From: Acidobacteriota bacterium
Lineage (GTDB): Bacteria; Acidobacteriota; Terriglobia; Bryobacterales; Bryobacteraceae
Direction: 5' to 3'
Length of the DNA: 49,355 nucleotides
Assembly (NCBI GenBank): GCA_003223115.1
Contig: QHXW01000148.1
Coordinates: forward strand, 1-49,355
The notes below the pieces were generated by a model. The model did not search any database. It saw only the letters and a list, made by a program, of their open reading frames with translations, and had not been told where the DNA came from. The stretch's first letter is position 1. The number at the start of each line of letters is the position of its first letter. Both the position numbers and the translations under genes were made by a program. Of this stretch, positions 8,738 through 17,702 are shown piece by piece.

Positions 8738-8923
8738 GTGAGTAATTTGCTGAATCAATTTGTCAGAGACGAGCAGGGCCAGGATCTGATCGAGTACACA
8801 TTGCTTCTGGCCTTCGTGTGTCTGGCATCAGCTGCATTGTTTATCAGTGCGGGTGGCAGCGTGGCGGGTATCTGGACCTCGACCAACAGCCGCCTGGATG
8901 TGGCCAATACATCGGCCAGCTAA
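8738..8923 (+). CDS. flp: Flp/Fap type IVb prepilin 2
   Basis: This 61-residue prepilin has a GTG start preceded by AAGGAG (8727-8732). The leader is MSNLLNQFVRDEQG and the mature protein begins QDLIEYTLLLAF. Residues 11-47 are identical to prepilin 1, while the DNA differs at many third codon positions. The duplication is therefore not brand new and the protein is held by selection. Differences cluster in the leader and at two sites in the tail (A48S, S54D). Confidence 0.92.
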   Translation: MSNLLNQFVRDEQGQDLIEYTLLLAFVCLASAALFISAGGSVAGIWTSTNSRLDVANTSAS

Positions 8924-9003
8924 AGCGAGATTTCTGATTTCGATGGCACAACACGCGATTGGAGCACACGAAAATCAAGCTATGAATAGAACGGAGGAAA
9001 CCC

Positions 9004-9180
9004 ATGCTGATGCGATTCTTGAAGGACGAGCAAGGTCAGGACCTTATCGAGTACACACTACTCCTAGCTTTTGTGTGCCTCGCAACGACCGCGTTGTTTG
9101 TAAGCTCCGGTGGAAGTTTGAGCGGAATCTGGGGCTCCGCGAACAGCCAGCTTGACGTCGCCAACACCAGTGCAAGTTAA
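9004..9180 (+). CDS. flp: Flp/Fap type IVb prepilin 3 (short)
   Basis: This short gene of 58 residues starts at ATG 9004 behind GGAGG (8994-8998) and ends at TAA 9178-9180. The leader is MLMRFLKDEQG, three residues shorter than in the other two, and the mature start is again QDLIEYTLLLAF. The tail ends QLDVANTSAS, as in prepilin 2, but the middle differs (TTALFVSSGGSLSGIWGSAN). It is the most diverged of the three tandem pilins and may be a minor or alternative subunit. Confidence 0.9.
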   Translation: MLMRFLKDEQGQDLIEYTLLLAFVCLATTALFVSSGGSLSGIWGSANSQLDVANTSAS

Positions 9181-9325
9181 CGTTATCTAACCGTAACCGC
9201 GAACTCGCCTGACCCGGCGCACACTTGGTTTTGGAATGGGAGATCCGAAACCCGACTCGACCGCGAGCCTGCTGAACCCATCCGGCACACCCGGGTGTTT
9301 TAGAGTTGCTCACGAAAGGTGAAAC

Positions 9326-10216
9326 ATGAACCAGCGTTTGTTGTCAGTTCTAATCTTTGCATTTGTCGTATCGGCGGGAGCCAGCCTGTTGCTGTACCGC
9401 CTGATCGCATCCAGGGTCACGGCGAATGCTAAGCAGCCCACGACTCAGATCATCGTGGCGTCCCGCAACCTGGACCTGGGAACCCTCATTCGGGAAGCCG
9501 ATTTGAGAGCCAGTGACTGGAGCGGGCCGCTTCCACGTGGCTCTTTGTTGCGCAAAGAGGACGTGGTGGGTCGTGGAGTGATGGCCGCCATCTATGATGG
9601 CGAGCCGATTCTGGAGAACCGCCTGGCTCCGAAGGGAGCGGGCGCCGGACTAGCGGCCACGATTCCGGCCGGCATGCGCGCGGTAGCCGTGCGCGTGAAT
9701 GACATTGTCGGCGTGGCGGGCTTTGTAGTGCCCGGCATGAGAGTCGACATATTGATCTCCGGCACACCGCCAGGACCACAGGGCAGCAACCCGAATGGTA
9801 CTCTCTCCAGAACCCTGCTACAGAACATCGAAGTCCTCTCCGCAGGACAGAATTTCCAGAAAGACGCGGAAGGCAAGCCGGTTCAGGTGCAGGTGGTCAA
9901 CCTATTGGTGACCCCGGAGCAAGCCGAGATTCTCAGCCTGGCGAGCAACGAAACCCGCCTACAGCTTGTATTGCGGAACCCGCTGGATACGGTGACAGCA
10001 AAGACGACTGGTACATCGCTAGCGAGCTTGTATGGAAGCGTGAAGCCGCCGGAGCCGCCGGCTCCCAGTCCACACCCGGTGGGCGCGCGAGTCAAGTCGC
10101 CGCCGCCCATCATGATGACTCCCCCCAGGCCTGCGGCGCCAGTCGCAGTCGAGGTGATCAACGGGAATAAGCGGGTCGAATCCAAATTCCCCGCTAGCTC
10201 GGAGGGCATCCAATAA
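9326..10216 (+). CDS. cpaB: Tad pilus assembly protein CpaB/RcpC
   Basis: This 296-residue protein has an N-terminal membrane anchor (LLSVLIFAFVVSAGASLLLY). A SAF/CpaB domain follows: IIVASRNLDLGTLI, then DVVGRGVMAAIYDGEPIL, and an RcpC-like part (AVAVRVNDIVGVAGFVVPG, RVDILISG). The C-terminus is Pro-rich. CpaB/RcpC proteins are periplasmic and help the secretin channel. Its TAA overlaps the ATG of the secretin gene. The 145-base gap before it holds a short palindrome (ACACCCGGGTGT followed by TTT) that could act as a weak terminator after the pilins. Confidence 0.9.
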   Translation: MNQRLLSVLIFAFVVSAGASLLLYRLIASRVTANAKQPTTQIIVASRNLDLGTLIREADLRASDWSGPLPRGSLLRKEDVVGRGVMAAIYDGEPILENRLAPKGAGAGLAATIPAGMRAVAVRVNDIVGVAGFVVPGMRVDILISGTPPGPQGSNPNGTLSRTLLQNIEVLSAGQNFQKDAEGKPVQVQVVNLLVTPEQAEILSLASNETRLQLVLRNPLDTVTAKTTGTSLASLYGSVKPPEPPAPSPHPVGARVKSPPPIMMTPPRPAAPVAVEVINGNKRVESKFPASSEGIQ

Positions 10217-11853
10217 TGTTGAAGACGCTACTTCGAAGTTTGGCAAGTCTTGCAATCGCTGTTTGTTTCACTCCTTTGGCGCAAGCCCCGGCGGAGGCGC
10301 AGGGTCAGTCAGCGAGCGCCGTCGAGTTGCAGACTCAGACGGCCGCGACGGCACAAGAGGCGCATTCGTCCGCGGCACGAGATCTATTTGTCACGGTGGG
10401 CAAGTCGCTCGTGGTCGACAGCCCGGTGAATATTCAACGCGTTTCAGTGGCTAACGGCGAACTGGCCGAAGCGCTAGCAGTGACTCCCCGTGAAGTTCTG
10501 GTGAATGGCAAGACGGCTGGAGAAACCAGTCTCATCATCTGGCAGCAGGGGGGCAGCCGCCTCTTCTTCGACTTGACGGTACGTTCCAGCAACTCCAAAG
10601 CGGTCGCGGCGCAGCAACAGCTCGCGCAGGAACTGCCGGGCCAGGATGTCAAGATCGTTTTCGAGAATGACACCGCGTTTATCCACGGCACGGTCAAGGA
10701 CCTCACCAGCGCCGACCGCGCGGTTGCCGTTGCCTCTACGCTCGGCAGAGTAGTCAACCTGCTTAATGTTCAGGTGCCGCCGACCGAGGCGGAGATCCTG
10801 CTCAAGGTGCGGTTCGCAGACGTGGACCGGGCGGCCAGCCAGGAGCTGGGTTTGAACATCATCAGCACCGGCGCCACCAATACTGTGGGCACGGTCAGTA
10901 CCGGCGCCTTCAGCCCGCCTTCCGTGAAGCCTGACGCCGGCGGAAGCACAATTTCGCTGAGTGACGCGCTCAACATCTTCCTTTTCCGGCGGGACATCAA
11001 CCTCGGCGCAACCATCAAGGCGCTTGAAGCCAGGCGCTTGCTGCAAATCCTGGCTGAGCCGAACGTGCTTGCGATTAACGGCAAGACGGCCAGTTTCCTC
11101 GCGGGCGGCGAATTTCCGTATCCCACGCTGCAAGGCGGAGGCGGCGGCCTGGGAGCAGTCACCATCATGTTCCGCGAATTCGGCGTGCGCATCAACTTCA
11201 CGCCGGTGGTGACGCCGCGCGGCACCATTCGCCTGCAGGTGACGCCGGAAGTGAGCTCGCTCGATTTCGCCAATGGCCTGAACTTCCAGGGATTCACTAT
11301 TCCGGCTCTTGCGACTCGCCGTGTTCAAACGGAAATCGAACTCGAGACCGGCCAGAGCTTCGTCATCGGCGGCTTGCTGGACAACCGCCTGACCGAGACG
11401 CTGAACAAGATTCCCGGCTTGGCGAATATCCCTCTATTGGGAAAACTGTTCCAGTCGCGCTCTGTGAACAGAAACAATACCGAACTGCTGGTGCTGGTAA
11501 CACCGGAGCTGGTGAGGCCCATTCCCGCCGGCCAGCCGAGACCTGACGTGAAGATGCCGGGTTCGTTTCTGCCGGGTGCAACAACCGCCGCGCCGCAAAC
11601 ACCGCCACTGTCGGTGACCGGCCCGGTGCCGGTGAAGCCGCCTACAGATTCGGTGCCGGTGGAACAGCTCATTCAGAGCCAGAAGGCACTGCCGAGCAGC
11701 CAGGGACAGCAGCAACCGCAGATTCAATTCGTACCGATGCTGACGCCACCTCAAGGGCCGCCTGCACCGGCACCCGCGCCGACGGCGGCGCCAAGTACGT
11801 CGCCGTCCGCAGCACCACCCAAATCCGGAGGAGGAACAGGGGCGAGTCAGTAG
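10216..11853 (+). CDS. cpaC: Tad pilus outer-membrane secretin CpaC/RcpA
   Basis: This 545-residue protein has a signal peptide (residues 1 to about 30, ending EAQG). A pilus-formation N-terminal domain follows (LFVTVGKSLVVDSPVNIQRV), then a BON-like segment (VKIVFENDTAFIHGTV) and a type II/III secretin domain (about 280-440). The secretin carries VRINFTPVVTPRGTIRLQV and SFVIGGLLDNR, then IPLLGKLFQSR and TELLVLVTPELVRP. The last ~90 residues are a low-complexity Pro/Ala/Gln tail. It forms the outer-membrane pore of the Tad machine. It overlaps cpaB by one base (TAATG). Confidence 0.93.
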   Translation: MLKTLLRSLASLAIAVCFTPLAQAPAEAQGQSASAVELQTQTAATAQEAHSSAARDLFVTVGKSLVVDSPVNIQRVSVANGELAEALAVTPREVLVNGKTAGETSLIIWQQGGSRLFFDLTVRSSNSKAVAAQQQLAQELPGQDVKIVFENDTAFIHGTVKDLTSADRAVAVASTLGRVVNLLNVQVPPTEAEILLKVRFADVDRAASQELGLNIISTGATNTVGTVSTGAFSPPSVKPDAGGSTISLSDALNIFLFRRDINLGATIKALEARRLLQILAEPNVLAINGKTASFLAGGEFPYPTLQGGGGGLGAVTIMFREFGVRINFTPVVTPRGTIRLQVTPEVSSLDFANGLNFQGFTIPALATRRVQTEIELETGQSFVIGGLLDNRLTETLNKIPGLANIPLLGKLFQSRSVNRNNTELLVLVTPELVRPIPAGQPRPDVKMPGSFLPGATTAAPQTPPLSVTGPVPVKPPTDSVPVEQLIQSQKALPSSQGQQQPQIQFVPMLTPPQGPPAPAPAPTAAPSTSPSAAPPKSGGGTGASQ

Positions 11854-11879
11854 ATGACCGTAGCTGTAGAGGACTTGAA

Positions 11880-13034
11880 GTGTTCGCGTTAAGTATTGGT
11901 TTAGCAATCGAGACCAAAGAACTGCTGGATGAAGTTCAGTCCACGCTGGAGCAGCTACCGGTACGTGTGTTGATCGAGCAGCGTGAGATTGGAGAGCTCT
12001 CGGACTTCCTGGAGAAAGTGGAGCGCCTTCGTCCCGAGGTGATGATCATTGAGGTCACGCGTCTTCGGGACACCATGGAGCATGTGGTGAGCCGAATCAA
12101 ATCCAGCTCGCCTGACCCCATGATCATCGCACTCAATATGACCGCCGAACCGGAGGCCATCTTGGGCGCGTTGCGCGCGGGCGCACACGAGTTCTTGCAT
12201 CCGCCGATCACCTCCAATCTGCGCCAGGCGCTGGAACGTAAATCGCACGAGCGCAGTAAGACGCGGGAACGCCTGAAAGACAAGGGCAAAGTGATCGGTT
12301 TTCTTTCGGCCAAGGGAGGCTGTGGAGCGACCACCATCGCCTGCCATACGGCCGCCGAGCTGGGCCGGCAAAGTAAGAAGGTGCTGCTGGCCGACTTGGA
12401 TTTGGACGCGGGTATGGTGCGCTTCTTGATGAAGACCAAGTCGCCCTATTCCATTCTTGATGCTTTGAACAACTTGCACCGGCTGGATCAAAGCTATTGG
12501 AACGCCCTGATATCCAACGGCCTGCCGGGCCTCGAGATCATCTCGGCTCCCCCGACCCTGGCTGCCAAGCAGCAACCGAACGCCGAGCAGTTACAGAACA
12601 TGTTGACATTCTGCCGGACCCAATACGATTTTTCGATCGTGGATCTGGGTCGTAGCCTCAACGTGGTGTCTATGAATGCTCTGGATGAAATAGATGAAAC
12701 CTATCTGGTGACAACTTTGGACGTGCCGGCGCTGCACCAATCCAAGCAGATCATTCAGACCCTATCGGGTGTGGGGTATGCCAAGCATCTGCGCCTGGTG
12801 CTGAACCGTATGCCGCAGCGTCTCGACGTCACGCCGGACGAACTCGAGAAAATGATGTCGCTCCCGGTATTTGCCACGCTGCCGAACGACTATCCATCTC
12901 TTTATGAATCGTACTCGGAAGGCTCGCTTCTACCTCCTAGCAGCAGGTTAGGCAAAGAGCTGAGTCGCATGGCTATTAAAATCGCCGGTATCACGGAAGA
13001 AAAGAGCAAACGAAAATTCTCGTTTTTCGGATAA
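11880..13034 (+). CDS. cpaE: Tad pilus localisation ATPase CpaE/TadZ
   Basis: This 384-residue protein has an N-terminal receiver-like domain (1-120) without a clear phospho-acceptor pattern and a MinD/ParA-like P-loop domain. The start is GTG 11880, with AGAGGA about 6 bases upstream. The P-loop at about residues 142-151 reads SAKGGCGATT. The usual GK(T/S) is GAT, so the second Walker lysine is missing, as known for TadZ-type atypical ATPases. LLADLDLDAG is the Walker A' / switch region. TadZ proteins place the Tad machine at the cell pole. A basic tail (EEKSKRKFSFFG) ends the protein. Confidence 0.9.
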   Translation: MFALSIGLAIETKELLDEVQSTLEQLPVRVLIEQREIGELSDFLEKVERLRPEVMIIEVTRLRDTMEHVVSRIKSSSPDPMIIALNMTAEPEAILGALRAGAHEFLHPPITSNLRQALERKSHERSKTRERLKDKGKVIGFLSAKGGCGATTIACHTAAELGRQSKKVLLADLDLDAGMVRFLMKTKSPYSILDALNNLHRLDQSYWNALISNGLPGLEIISAPPTLAAKQQPNAEQLQNMLTFCRTQYDFSIVDLGRSLNVVSMNALDEIDETYLVTTLDVPALHQSKQIIQTLSGVGYAKHLRLVLNRMPQRLDVTPDELEKMMSLPVFATLPNDYPSLYESYSEGSLLPPSSRLGKELSRMAIKIAGITEEKSKRKFSFFG

Positions 13035-13040
13035 CAACAC

Positions 13041-14402
13041 ATGGGAACGATGTTGAACGACAACGTACAAAAAGCGGGCGGCAAGGAAGCAGGTTGGGTC
13101 AACCGCCTGTTCAGCACAGAAGGGTACACGCCTGAGCACCAGGAGCTGAAGTTTACCTTGCATCGCAAGCTTCTGGATCGAATCAACCTGGAAGCGCTTT
13201 CGTCGATGGCCGGCGAACGTGCCCGCGCCGAGATTCGTGCGGCGGTGGCTAGGCTGGTGGAGGAAGAGCGCACCCCGCTGAGCTTGATGGAAAAAGACCG
13301 GGTCATCGAGGAGGTGCTGGACGAAGTCTTTGGGCTGGGGCCGCTCGAGCCCTTGCTGCGCGATCCCACCATCTCCGATATTTTGGTGACCACACCGCGG
13401 CTGGTCTATGTAGAGCGAGCAGGTAAGCTGCACCGTACGCCGGTAGAGTTCAAGGACGACGCGCACCTCTTGCGCATCATCGAAAAAGTTGTGTCCCGAG
13501 TCGGCCGCCGCGTGGACGAATCCTCGCCGCTGGTCGACGCCCGGTTGCCTGATGGATCGCGCGTTAACGCCGCGATTCCGCCGGTGGCCGTCGACGGCCC
13601 GCTGCTGTCCATCCGCCGTTTTGGCAAGGACGCACTGCAAGGCGAGGACCTGGTCAAGCGTCTGGCCATGACCGAAGGCATGTTGCAGTTGCTGCAGGCC
13701 TGTGTGAAGGCGCGGCTGAATATCGTCATCGCTGGCGGTACGGGCGCCGGTAAGACCACACTGCTGAACGTGCTCTCCTCCTATATTCCGGAAGACGAGC
13801 GCATCGTGACCATTGAAGACGCGGCTGAGTTGCGCCTGCGCCAGACGCACGTGGCCCGCATGGAAACTAGGCCGGCGAATGTCGAAGGACACGGCGCCAT
13901 TCGCATCCGCGACCTGGTCGTCAACTCTCTGCGTATGCGGCCCGATCGAATTATCGTCGGTGAGGTCCGCAGCGAGGAAGCACTGGACATGTTGCAGGCC
14001 ATGAACACGGGTCACGACGGATCGCTCACCACGATTCACGCCAACAATCCGCGCGACGCCATCGGACGCCTGGAAGTCATGGTCGGCATGGCGAACGCCA
14101 ACATGGGTCTACGTTCGATGCGTCAACAAATCAGTTCGGCCGTCGACATGTTCGTGCAGGTGTCCCGCTTCAGCGACGGTAGCCGCCGTATTACGCACAT
14201 CACCGAGTGCGTGGGCATGGAAGGCGACCTCATCACGATGCAGGACATTTTCGTTTTCGAGAAGACCGGCCTCACCGAAAGCGGCAGAGTCACCGGAAGA
14301 TTCCGCGCCACGGGTATCCGGCCGAAATTCTACGAGCGGCTGCGTGCCTGCGGTATGCAGCTACAGTCCTCCATCTTCCAAACCGTTGTGGAGATCTCGT
14401 AA
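13041..14402 (+). CDS. cpaF: Tad pilus secretion ATPase CpaF/TadA
   Basis: This 453-residue type II/IV secretion NTPase has Walker [10 protein letters not shown] at about residues 231-240, an Asp-box-like stretch ([13 protein letters not shown]), a Walker B region ([14 protein letters not shown]) and a His box ([17 protein letters not shown]). The N-terminal domain shows [18 protein letters not shown]. It powers Flp fibre extension, and in many Tad systems also retraction. It begins 7 bases after cpaE; ATG 13050 is an alternative start. Confidence 0.95.
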   Translation: MGTMLNDNVQKAGGKEAGWVNRLFSTEGYTPEHQELKFTLHRKLLDRINLEALSSMAGERARAEIRAAVARLVEEERTPLSLMEKDRVIEEVLDEVFGLGPLEPLLRDPTISDILVTTPRLVYVERAGKLHRTPVEFKDDAHLLRIIEKVVSRVGRRVDESSPLVDARLPDGSRVNAAIPPVAVDGPLLSIRRFGKDALQGEDLVKRLAMTEGMLQLLQACVKARLNIVIAGGTGAGKTTLLNVLSSYIPEDERIVTIEDAAELRLRQTHVARMETRPANVEGHGAIRIRDLVVNSLRMRPDRIIVGEVRSEEALDMLQAMNTGHDGSLTTIHANNPRDAIGRLEVMVGMANANMGLRSMRQQISSAVDMFVQVSRFSDGSRRITHITECVGMEGDLITMQDIFVFEKTGLTESGRVTGRFRATGIRPKFYERLRACGMQLQSSIFQTVVEIS

Positions 14403-14411
14403 GGTGCGTCT

Positions 14412-15386
14412 ATGCTAGCGCCGTTCTTAGTCAGTTTTCTGATCTTGTTCGTGGTGGTGATGGCCGCCATCACGATGGCTTCGAAGTTCTTCGACGCCAA
14501 GCGTAAGAAACAGGTCAGCAGCATGCTGAAGACGGCCACGGGCGACCCGCAGCCGGAGGTGTCGGTCAGCAATCTTCTGATGGAACCCGCCGAGGAGCAA
14601 CGCTCCTTCATGGAGCGCTTCCTCGAAGGCTTGGACATCGCGCAGAAACTGCAGGCTCAGATGCAACAGGCGGGCCTGGACTGGTCGCCCTTGAAATTTC
14701 TGGTCATGACGCTGGTGTTTTTCGTTATTGGCGTCGTGCTCGGACTGCGGTTTCAGTTCATAGGTTTTGGGTACACATCGCTGGCACTGGGGGCGGGAAT
14801 CGGACTGCTGCCGTATTTTTATGTGCGCCGTTCTCGAACCAGGCGTCTGGCTAAGCTCGAAGAACAATTTCCAGAAGCACTGGAATTTCTGGCGCGTTCC
14901 ATGCGCGCAGGCCATGCGTTCACCATCAGCCTGGAAATGCTCGGGGAAGAACTGCCGGAGCCGCTGGGTCAGGAATTCCGGACATTATTTAACGAACAGA
15001 ACCTGGGCGCCGCGCTCGAGGTGGCGCTGAAGAACCTGACCAACAGAGTCCCCTTGTTGGACATGCGATTTTTCTCTTCATCGGTCCTGCTGCAAAAGCA
15101 GACCGGCGGCAATCTGGCCGAAATCCTGACGCAGCTTGCGAACGTCATTCGCGAGCGGTTCCGCTTAAAGGGCCAGGTGAAAGCGGCTAGCGCTCACGGG
15201 CGTCTGACAGCCACGATTCTGATGTGCATGCCGATCGTGACGATGGGCGCGTTGCTGATTGTTTCGCCGGGTTACCTGCAGGGCATGGCCAAAGATCCGG
15301 ATGGCCAGTACATCATTGCCGCCGCGATTGTGGCGCAGATTCTCGGGAATTACTTCATCAAGCGAATTATCAACATCAAGGTCTAG
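14412..15386 (+). CDS. tadB: Tad inner-membrane platform protein TadB
   Basis: This 324-residue GspF/T2SF-family membrane protein has an N-terminal membrane helix, a pair of helices near 95-140 and two at the C-terminus (MCMPIVTMGALLIVSPGYLQ, AAAIVAQILGNYFIK). The T2SF core shows EEQFPEALEFLARSMRAGH and LLDMRFFSSSVLLQKQTGGN. It forms the inner-membrane platform with TadC and docks the CpaF ATPase. It starts 10 bases after cpaF and ends 15 before tadC. Confidence 0.92.
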   Translation: MLAPFLVSFLILFVVVMAAITMASKFFDAKRKKQVSSMLKTATGDPQPEVSVSNLLMEPAEEQRSFMERFLEGLDIAQKLQAQMQQAGLDWSPLKFLVMTLVFFVIGVVLGLRFQFIGFGYTSLALGAGIGLLPYFYVRRSRTRRLAKLEEQFPEALEFLARSMRAGHAFTISLEMLGEELPEPLGQEFRTLFNEQNLGAALEVALKNLTNRVPLLDMRFFSSSVLLQKQTGGNLAEILTQLANVIRERFRLKGQVKAASAHGRLTATILMCMPIVTMGALLIVSPGYLQGMAKDPDGQYIIAAAIVAQILGNYFIKRIINIKV

Positions 15387-15400
15387 GAAAAGGTAAAGAG

Positions 15401-16333
15401 ATGGCTGGTATAATCTCGGTCGTTCTGTTCATGGCGTTGATGGGAGTGATCTCCTATTACGGCTACCGGAGCTACGCTCGTCCGGGGCGCTTTTATGAAC
15501 GGCTCGGCGGTCCTGTAGTAAATCCAGATGGAGATTCGATTGCCAACTTGACGCCGGAGGTCGGCTGGGTCGTGCGCGTAATCCAGCAGGTCGGCGAGAG
15601 AGTTCCTGTTTCTCCCGATGACGCCGGCGCCACACGGCGTGACCTCATCATGGCGGGATACCGCTCTGACCGGACGCTCACTATTTTCAACGGAATCAAA
15701 ATTACACTGACGGTTGTGTTAACCATTTTGGCGTTCAGCATCCGCGGCGAAATCTCGAATCCCGTTCTCCGAATAGTTTCCATCGGGTTTGCCGGCTTCA
15801 TGGGTTACTTCCTTCCGGGCTACGTTCTGGACAAGAAGATCGTGAAGCGGCAGGAGACGCTCAAATTAGCGCTGCCCGATGCGCTCGACATGCTGGTGGT
15901 ATCGGTCGAAGCCGGCTTGGGTCTGGATCAGGCCCTGCAGCACGTGGGCCGCGAGCTTCAATTAAGCCACAAGGAGTTGAGCGACGAACTCAGCCTGGTG
16001 AATCTGGAGATGCGCGCGGGCAAACGGCGCTCGGAAGCGTTGCGTAACCTGGCTGAACGTACGGGCGAGTCGGAACTTCAGAAGTTGGTGGCGATTCTGG
16101 TCCAGACCGACCGCTTCGGCACGAGCATGGGCGATTCGTTGCGTTCGCACTCCGAATTTCTGCGGGTGCGGCGTCGCCAGGAAGCCGAGGAACGCGCCGG
16201 TAAGGTCGGCGTGAAACTCGTATTTCCGATTTTCTTTTTCATCTTGCCGGCCATGCTGGTGGTAGCTGCCGGTCCCGGTTTATTGCAGGTGTTCAAGTAT
16301 CTGTTCCCGATGATGAAGTCGTTCAAAGGATAA
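15401..16333 (+). CDS. tadC: Tad inner-membrane platform protein TadC
   Basis: The start ATG 15401 (MAGIISVVLFMALMGVIS) has AGGTAAAG just upstream; the frame is open further 5' inside tadB but this start begins the first membrane helix. The protein has 310 residues and a T2SF core at about 150-290 (LPDALDMLVVSVEAGLGLDQ, LVAILVQTDRFGTSMGDSLR). The two closing helices are VKLVFPIFFFILPAMLVVAA and the segment to the C-terminus. It is the partner of TadB in the platform and the last canonical gene of the operon. Confidence 0.92.
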   Translation: MAGIISVVLFMALMGVISYYGYRSYARPGRFYERLGGPVVNPDGDSIANLTPEVGWVVRVIQQVGERVPVSPDDAGATRRDLIMAGYRSDRTLTIFNGIKITLTVVLTILAFSIRGEISNPVLRIVSIGFAGFMGYFLPGYVLDKKIVKRQETLKLALPDALDMLVVSVEAGLGLDQALQHVGRELQLSHKELSDELSLVNLEMRAGKRRSEALRNLAERTGESELQKLVAILVQTDRFGTSMGDSLRSHSEFLRVRRRQEAEERAGKVGVKLVFPIFFFILPAMLVVAAGPGLLQVFKYLFPMMKSFKG

Positions 16334-16348
16334 GAAAGGAGAAACACC

Positions 16349-16447
16349 ATGAATGATATGGTCATGCAGACGGTTCTTTGGCTCACAGCGGGTTTGTTGC
16401 TGGTGATGCTGATGATGCGTCGACGCAAGCGTAAAACCCAGCGATAA
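16349..16447 (+). CDS. 32-residue single-pass membrane micropeptide
   Basis: This tiny reading frame of 33 codons starts 15 bases after tadC. A good ribosome binding site (AAGGAG at 16336-16341) sits about 7 bases before the ATG. The product is MNDMVMQTVLWLTAGLLLVM followed by LMMRRRKRKTQR: one hydrophobic helix and a strongly basic tail, so the tail should stay in the cytoplasm. It matches no family known to me. Position and translation signals suggest a real micropeptide of the Tad operon, perhaps binding the TadBC platform. It could also be chance. Confidence 0.5.
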   Translation: MNDMVMQTVLWLTAGLLLVMLMMRRRKRKTQR

Positions 16448-16842
16448 CGGCCGACGACTTCGGACCTGTAAGAATCCCGGCCTTGGAGGCCGGCCGCCGT
16501 GTCCATGTTCGGAGGCATGGACGGGGTCTACAACGAGGGACCTGATCTTCAGGGCCACGATGTGGCGGGCGCCGATGATGTTTATCCCTGGTGGGTAACT
16601 GCCAGCCTCGGCGCCGTTGGCCGGGCCATAGTGTAACCGCATTGGCTCGCCGTTGCGTTTGAAGTCCCCCGTTGGCGGGATATCCGACGTGCGTTCAAAT
16701 TTCACAGCCGGCTTTGGAGTACTGCAGAATTCCCCGGTCTTGTTCGAATGCGCCGTTGGGATAGCAGGTAGCAGAGCCAGGCCCCGGAGTACGTAATGAC
16801 TCCAGGTAAGACGGGCGAACTGGAGCTCGTTTAAGAACTCCA
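16448..16842 (+). other. 395-base gap with no recognisable gene
   Basis: Past the two hairpins listed separately, nothing is recognised here. A long open frame on the minus strand crosses the gap but runs antisense into tadC and has no recognisable domain. No convincing promoter hexamers were found before the next operon. An imperfect stem (GGAG at 16822-16825 with CTCC at 16838-16841) lies right before the next ATG. Confidence 0.4.
16477..16522 (+). terminator. Tandem hairpins after the tad operon
   Basis: Two perfect stems lie in a row. CCGGCCT (16477-16483) pairs with AGGCCGG (16487-16493) around a TGG loop, and GTCCATG (16501-16507) pairs with CATGGAC (16516-16522) around an 8-base loop. 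They start 30 bases after the micropeptide stop. No T-tract follows, so intrinsic termination is uncertain; they may instead protect the 3' end of the message. Confidence 0.45.
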
Positions 16843-17700
16843 ATGGAAATCAATTCGATCATCAGCTTGCAGAACCGGGATGGAGGATGGCCGTACCGGA
16901 CGGGCGGTGGCTCGTGGACAGAGCCGACTGCGCTTGCGCTTCTAGCTCAGTTGGCGACCACAGCCAACGCGCCCAGTGTCGAGCGGGGATTGAACTGGCT
17001 ACGCGCCGGCCAGAGGCAGGACGGGGGTTGGCCGCCTAGTCCAACAGTCGCACAAAGCACCTGGGTGACGGCTGTGGCGATGCTTCTGCCTCATGAGGTG
17101 ATAGGTCGCGGTCATTATGAACGCGGATTGGATTGGCTGATGGGTCAAACCGGCCAGGAATCGACATTTGTCTACAAACTGCGCAATGAGTTGCTTGGGA
17201 ATACCACTGGAATGGCGGAGGCGCGCAGCGGATGGCCTTTTTTCCCAGGCGCCGCGGGATGGGTCACCCCGACTGCGATCAGCATCCTGGCTTTGGAGAA
17301 GGCACGCCGCTTTCGGCCCGATTCTGAAATTCAGAAACGCATCGAGACCGGGCGGGAATTTCTTCTTGACCGCATTTGCAGAGACGGCGGATGGAATTAT
17401 GGCCGTAGCAGCGTCCTAGGAGTGGACGCGGATTCGTACCCTGAAACCACAGGGCAAGCGTTGCTGGCGTTGGATAATATGGCGTCCCCGAAATTGAAAA
17501 AGGCGCTCGCCGTAGCTGAAGAGCACGCACTGCATTGCCAGTCGGCCTCCGGACTAAGTTGGCTGCAACTGGGGCTGCACGCGCATGGAATCACGGTGGC
17601 TGGCCCCGCCCGTCGCTTCCCCTGTCGTAACCTAGTCGACTCCGAGTTGAGTCTTCTGGCTCAGGCCGCTGTCGAGGGGCATAACGTCTTTTTGACGTAG
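16843..17700 (+). CDS. Prenyltransferase/squalene-cyclase repeat protein
   Basis: This 285-residue all-helical repeat protein resembles the alpha/alpha barrel of squalene-hopene cyclases and prenyltransferase beta subunits. QW-type motifs recur: LQNRDGGWPYR near residue 10, GQRQDGGWPP near 57 and ICRDGGWNYG near 180, each followed by an alanine-rich helix such as TTGQALLAL. It is less than half the length of a true squalene-hopene cyclase (about 630) and the DxDD protonation motif is not seen. It is therefore probably not a classical cyclase and may bind isoprenoids or peptides. It ends two bases before the DUF362 gene. Confidence 0.75.
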   Translation: MEINSIISLQNRDGGWPYRTGGGSWTEPTALALLAQLATTANAPSVERGLNWLRAGQRQDGGWPPSPTVAQSTWVTAVAMLLPHEVIGRGHYERGLDWLMGQTGQESTFVYKLRNELLGNTTGMAEARSGWPFFPGAAGWVTPTAISILALEKARRFRPDSEIQKRIETGREFLLDRICRDGGWNYGRSSVLGVDADSYPETTGQALLALDNMASPKLKKALAVAEEHALHCQSASGLSWLQLGLHAHGITVAGPARRFPCRNLVDSELSLLAQAAVEGHNVFLT

Positions 17701-17702
17701 CA

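Noticed and set aside
12948-14039. Minus-strand open frame of 363 codons
   Set aside because: It is antisense to the clear CpaF ATPase; its Gln/His-rich translation has no domain.
16280-16843. Minus-strand open frame of 187 codons across the gap after tadC
   Set aside because: It runs antisense into tadC and the micropeptide, lacks a clear ribosome site and shows no recognisable domain. The part in the gap could still be a relic, but nothing supports it.
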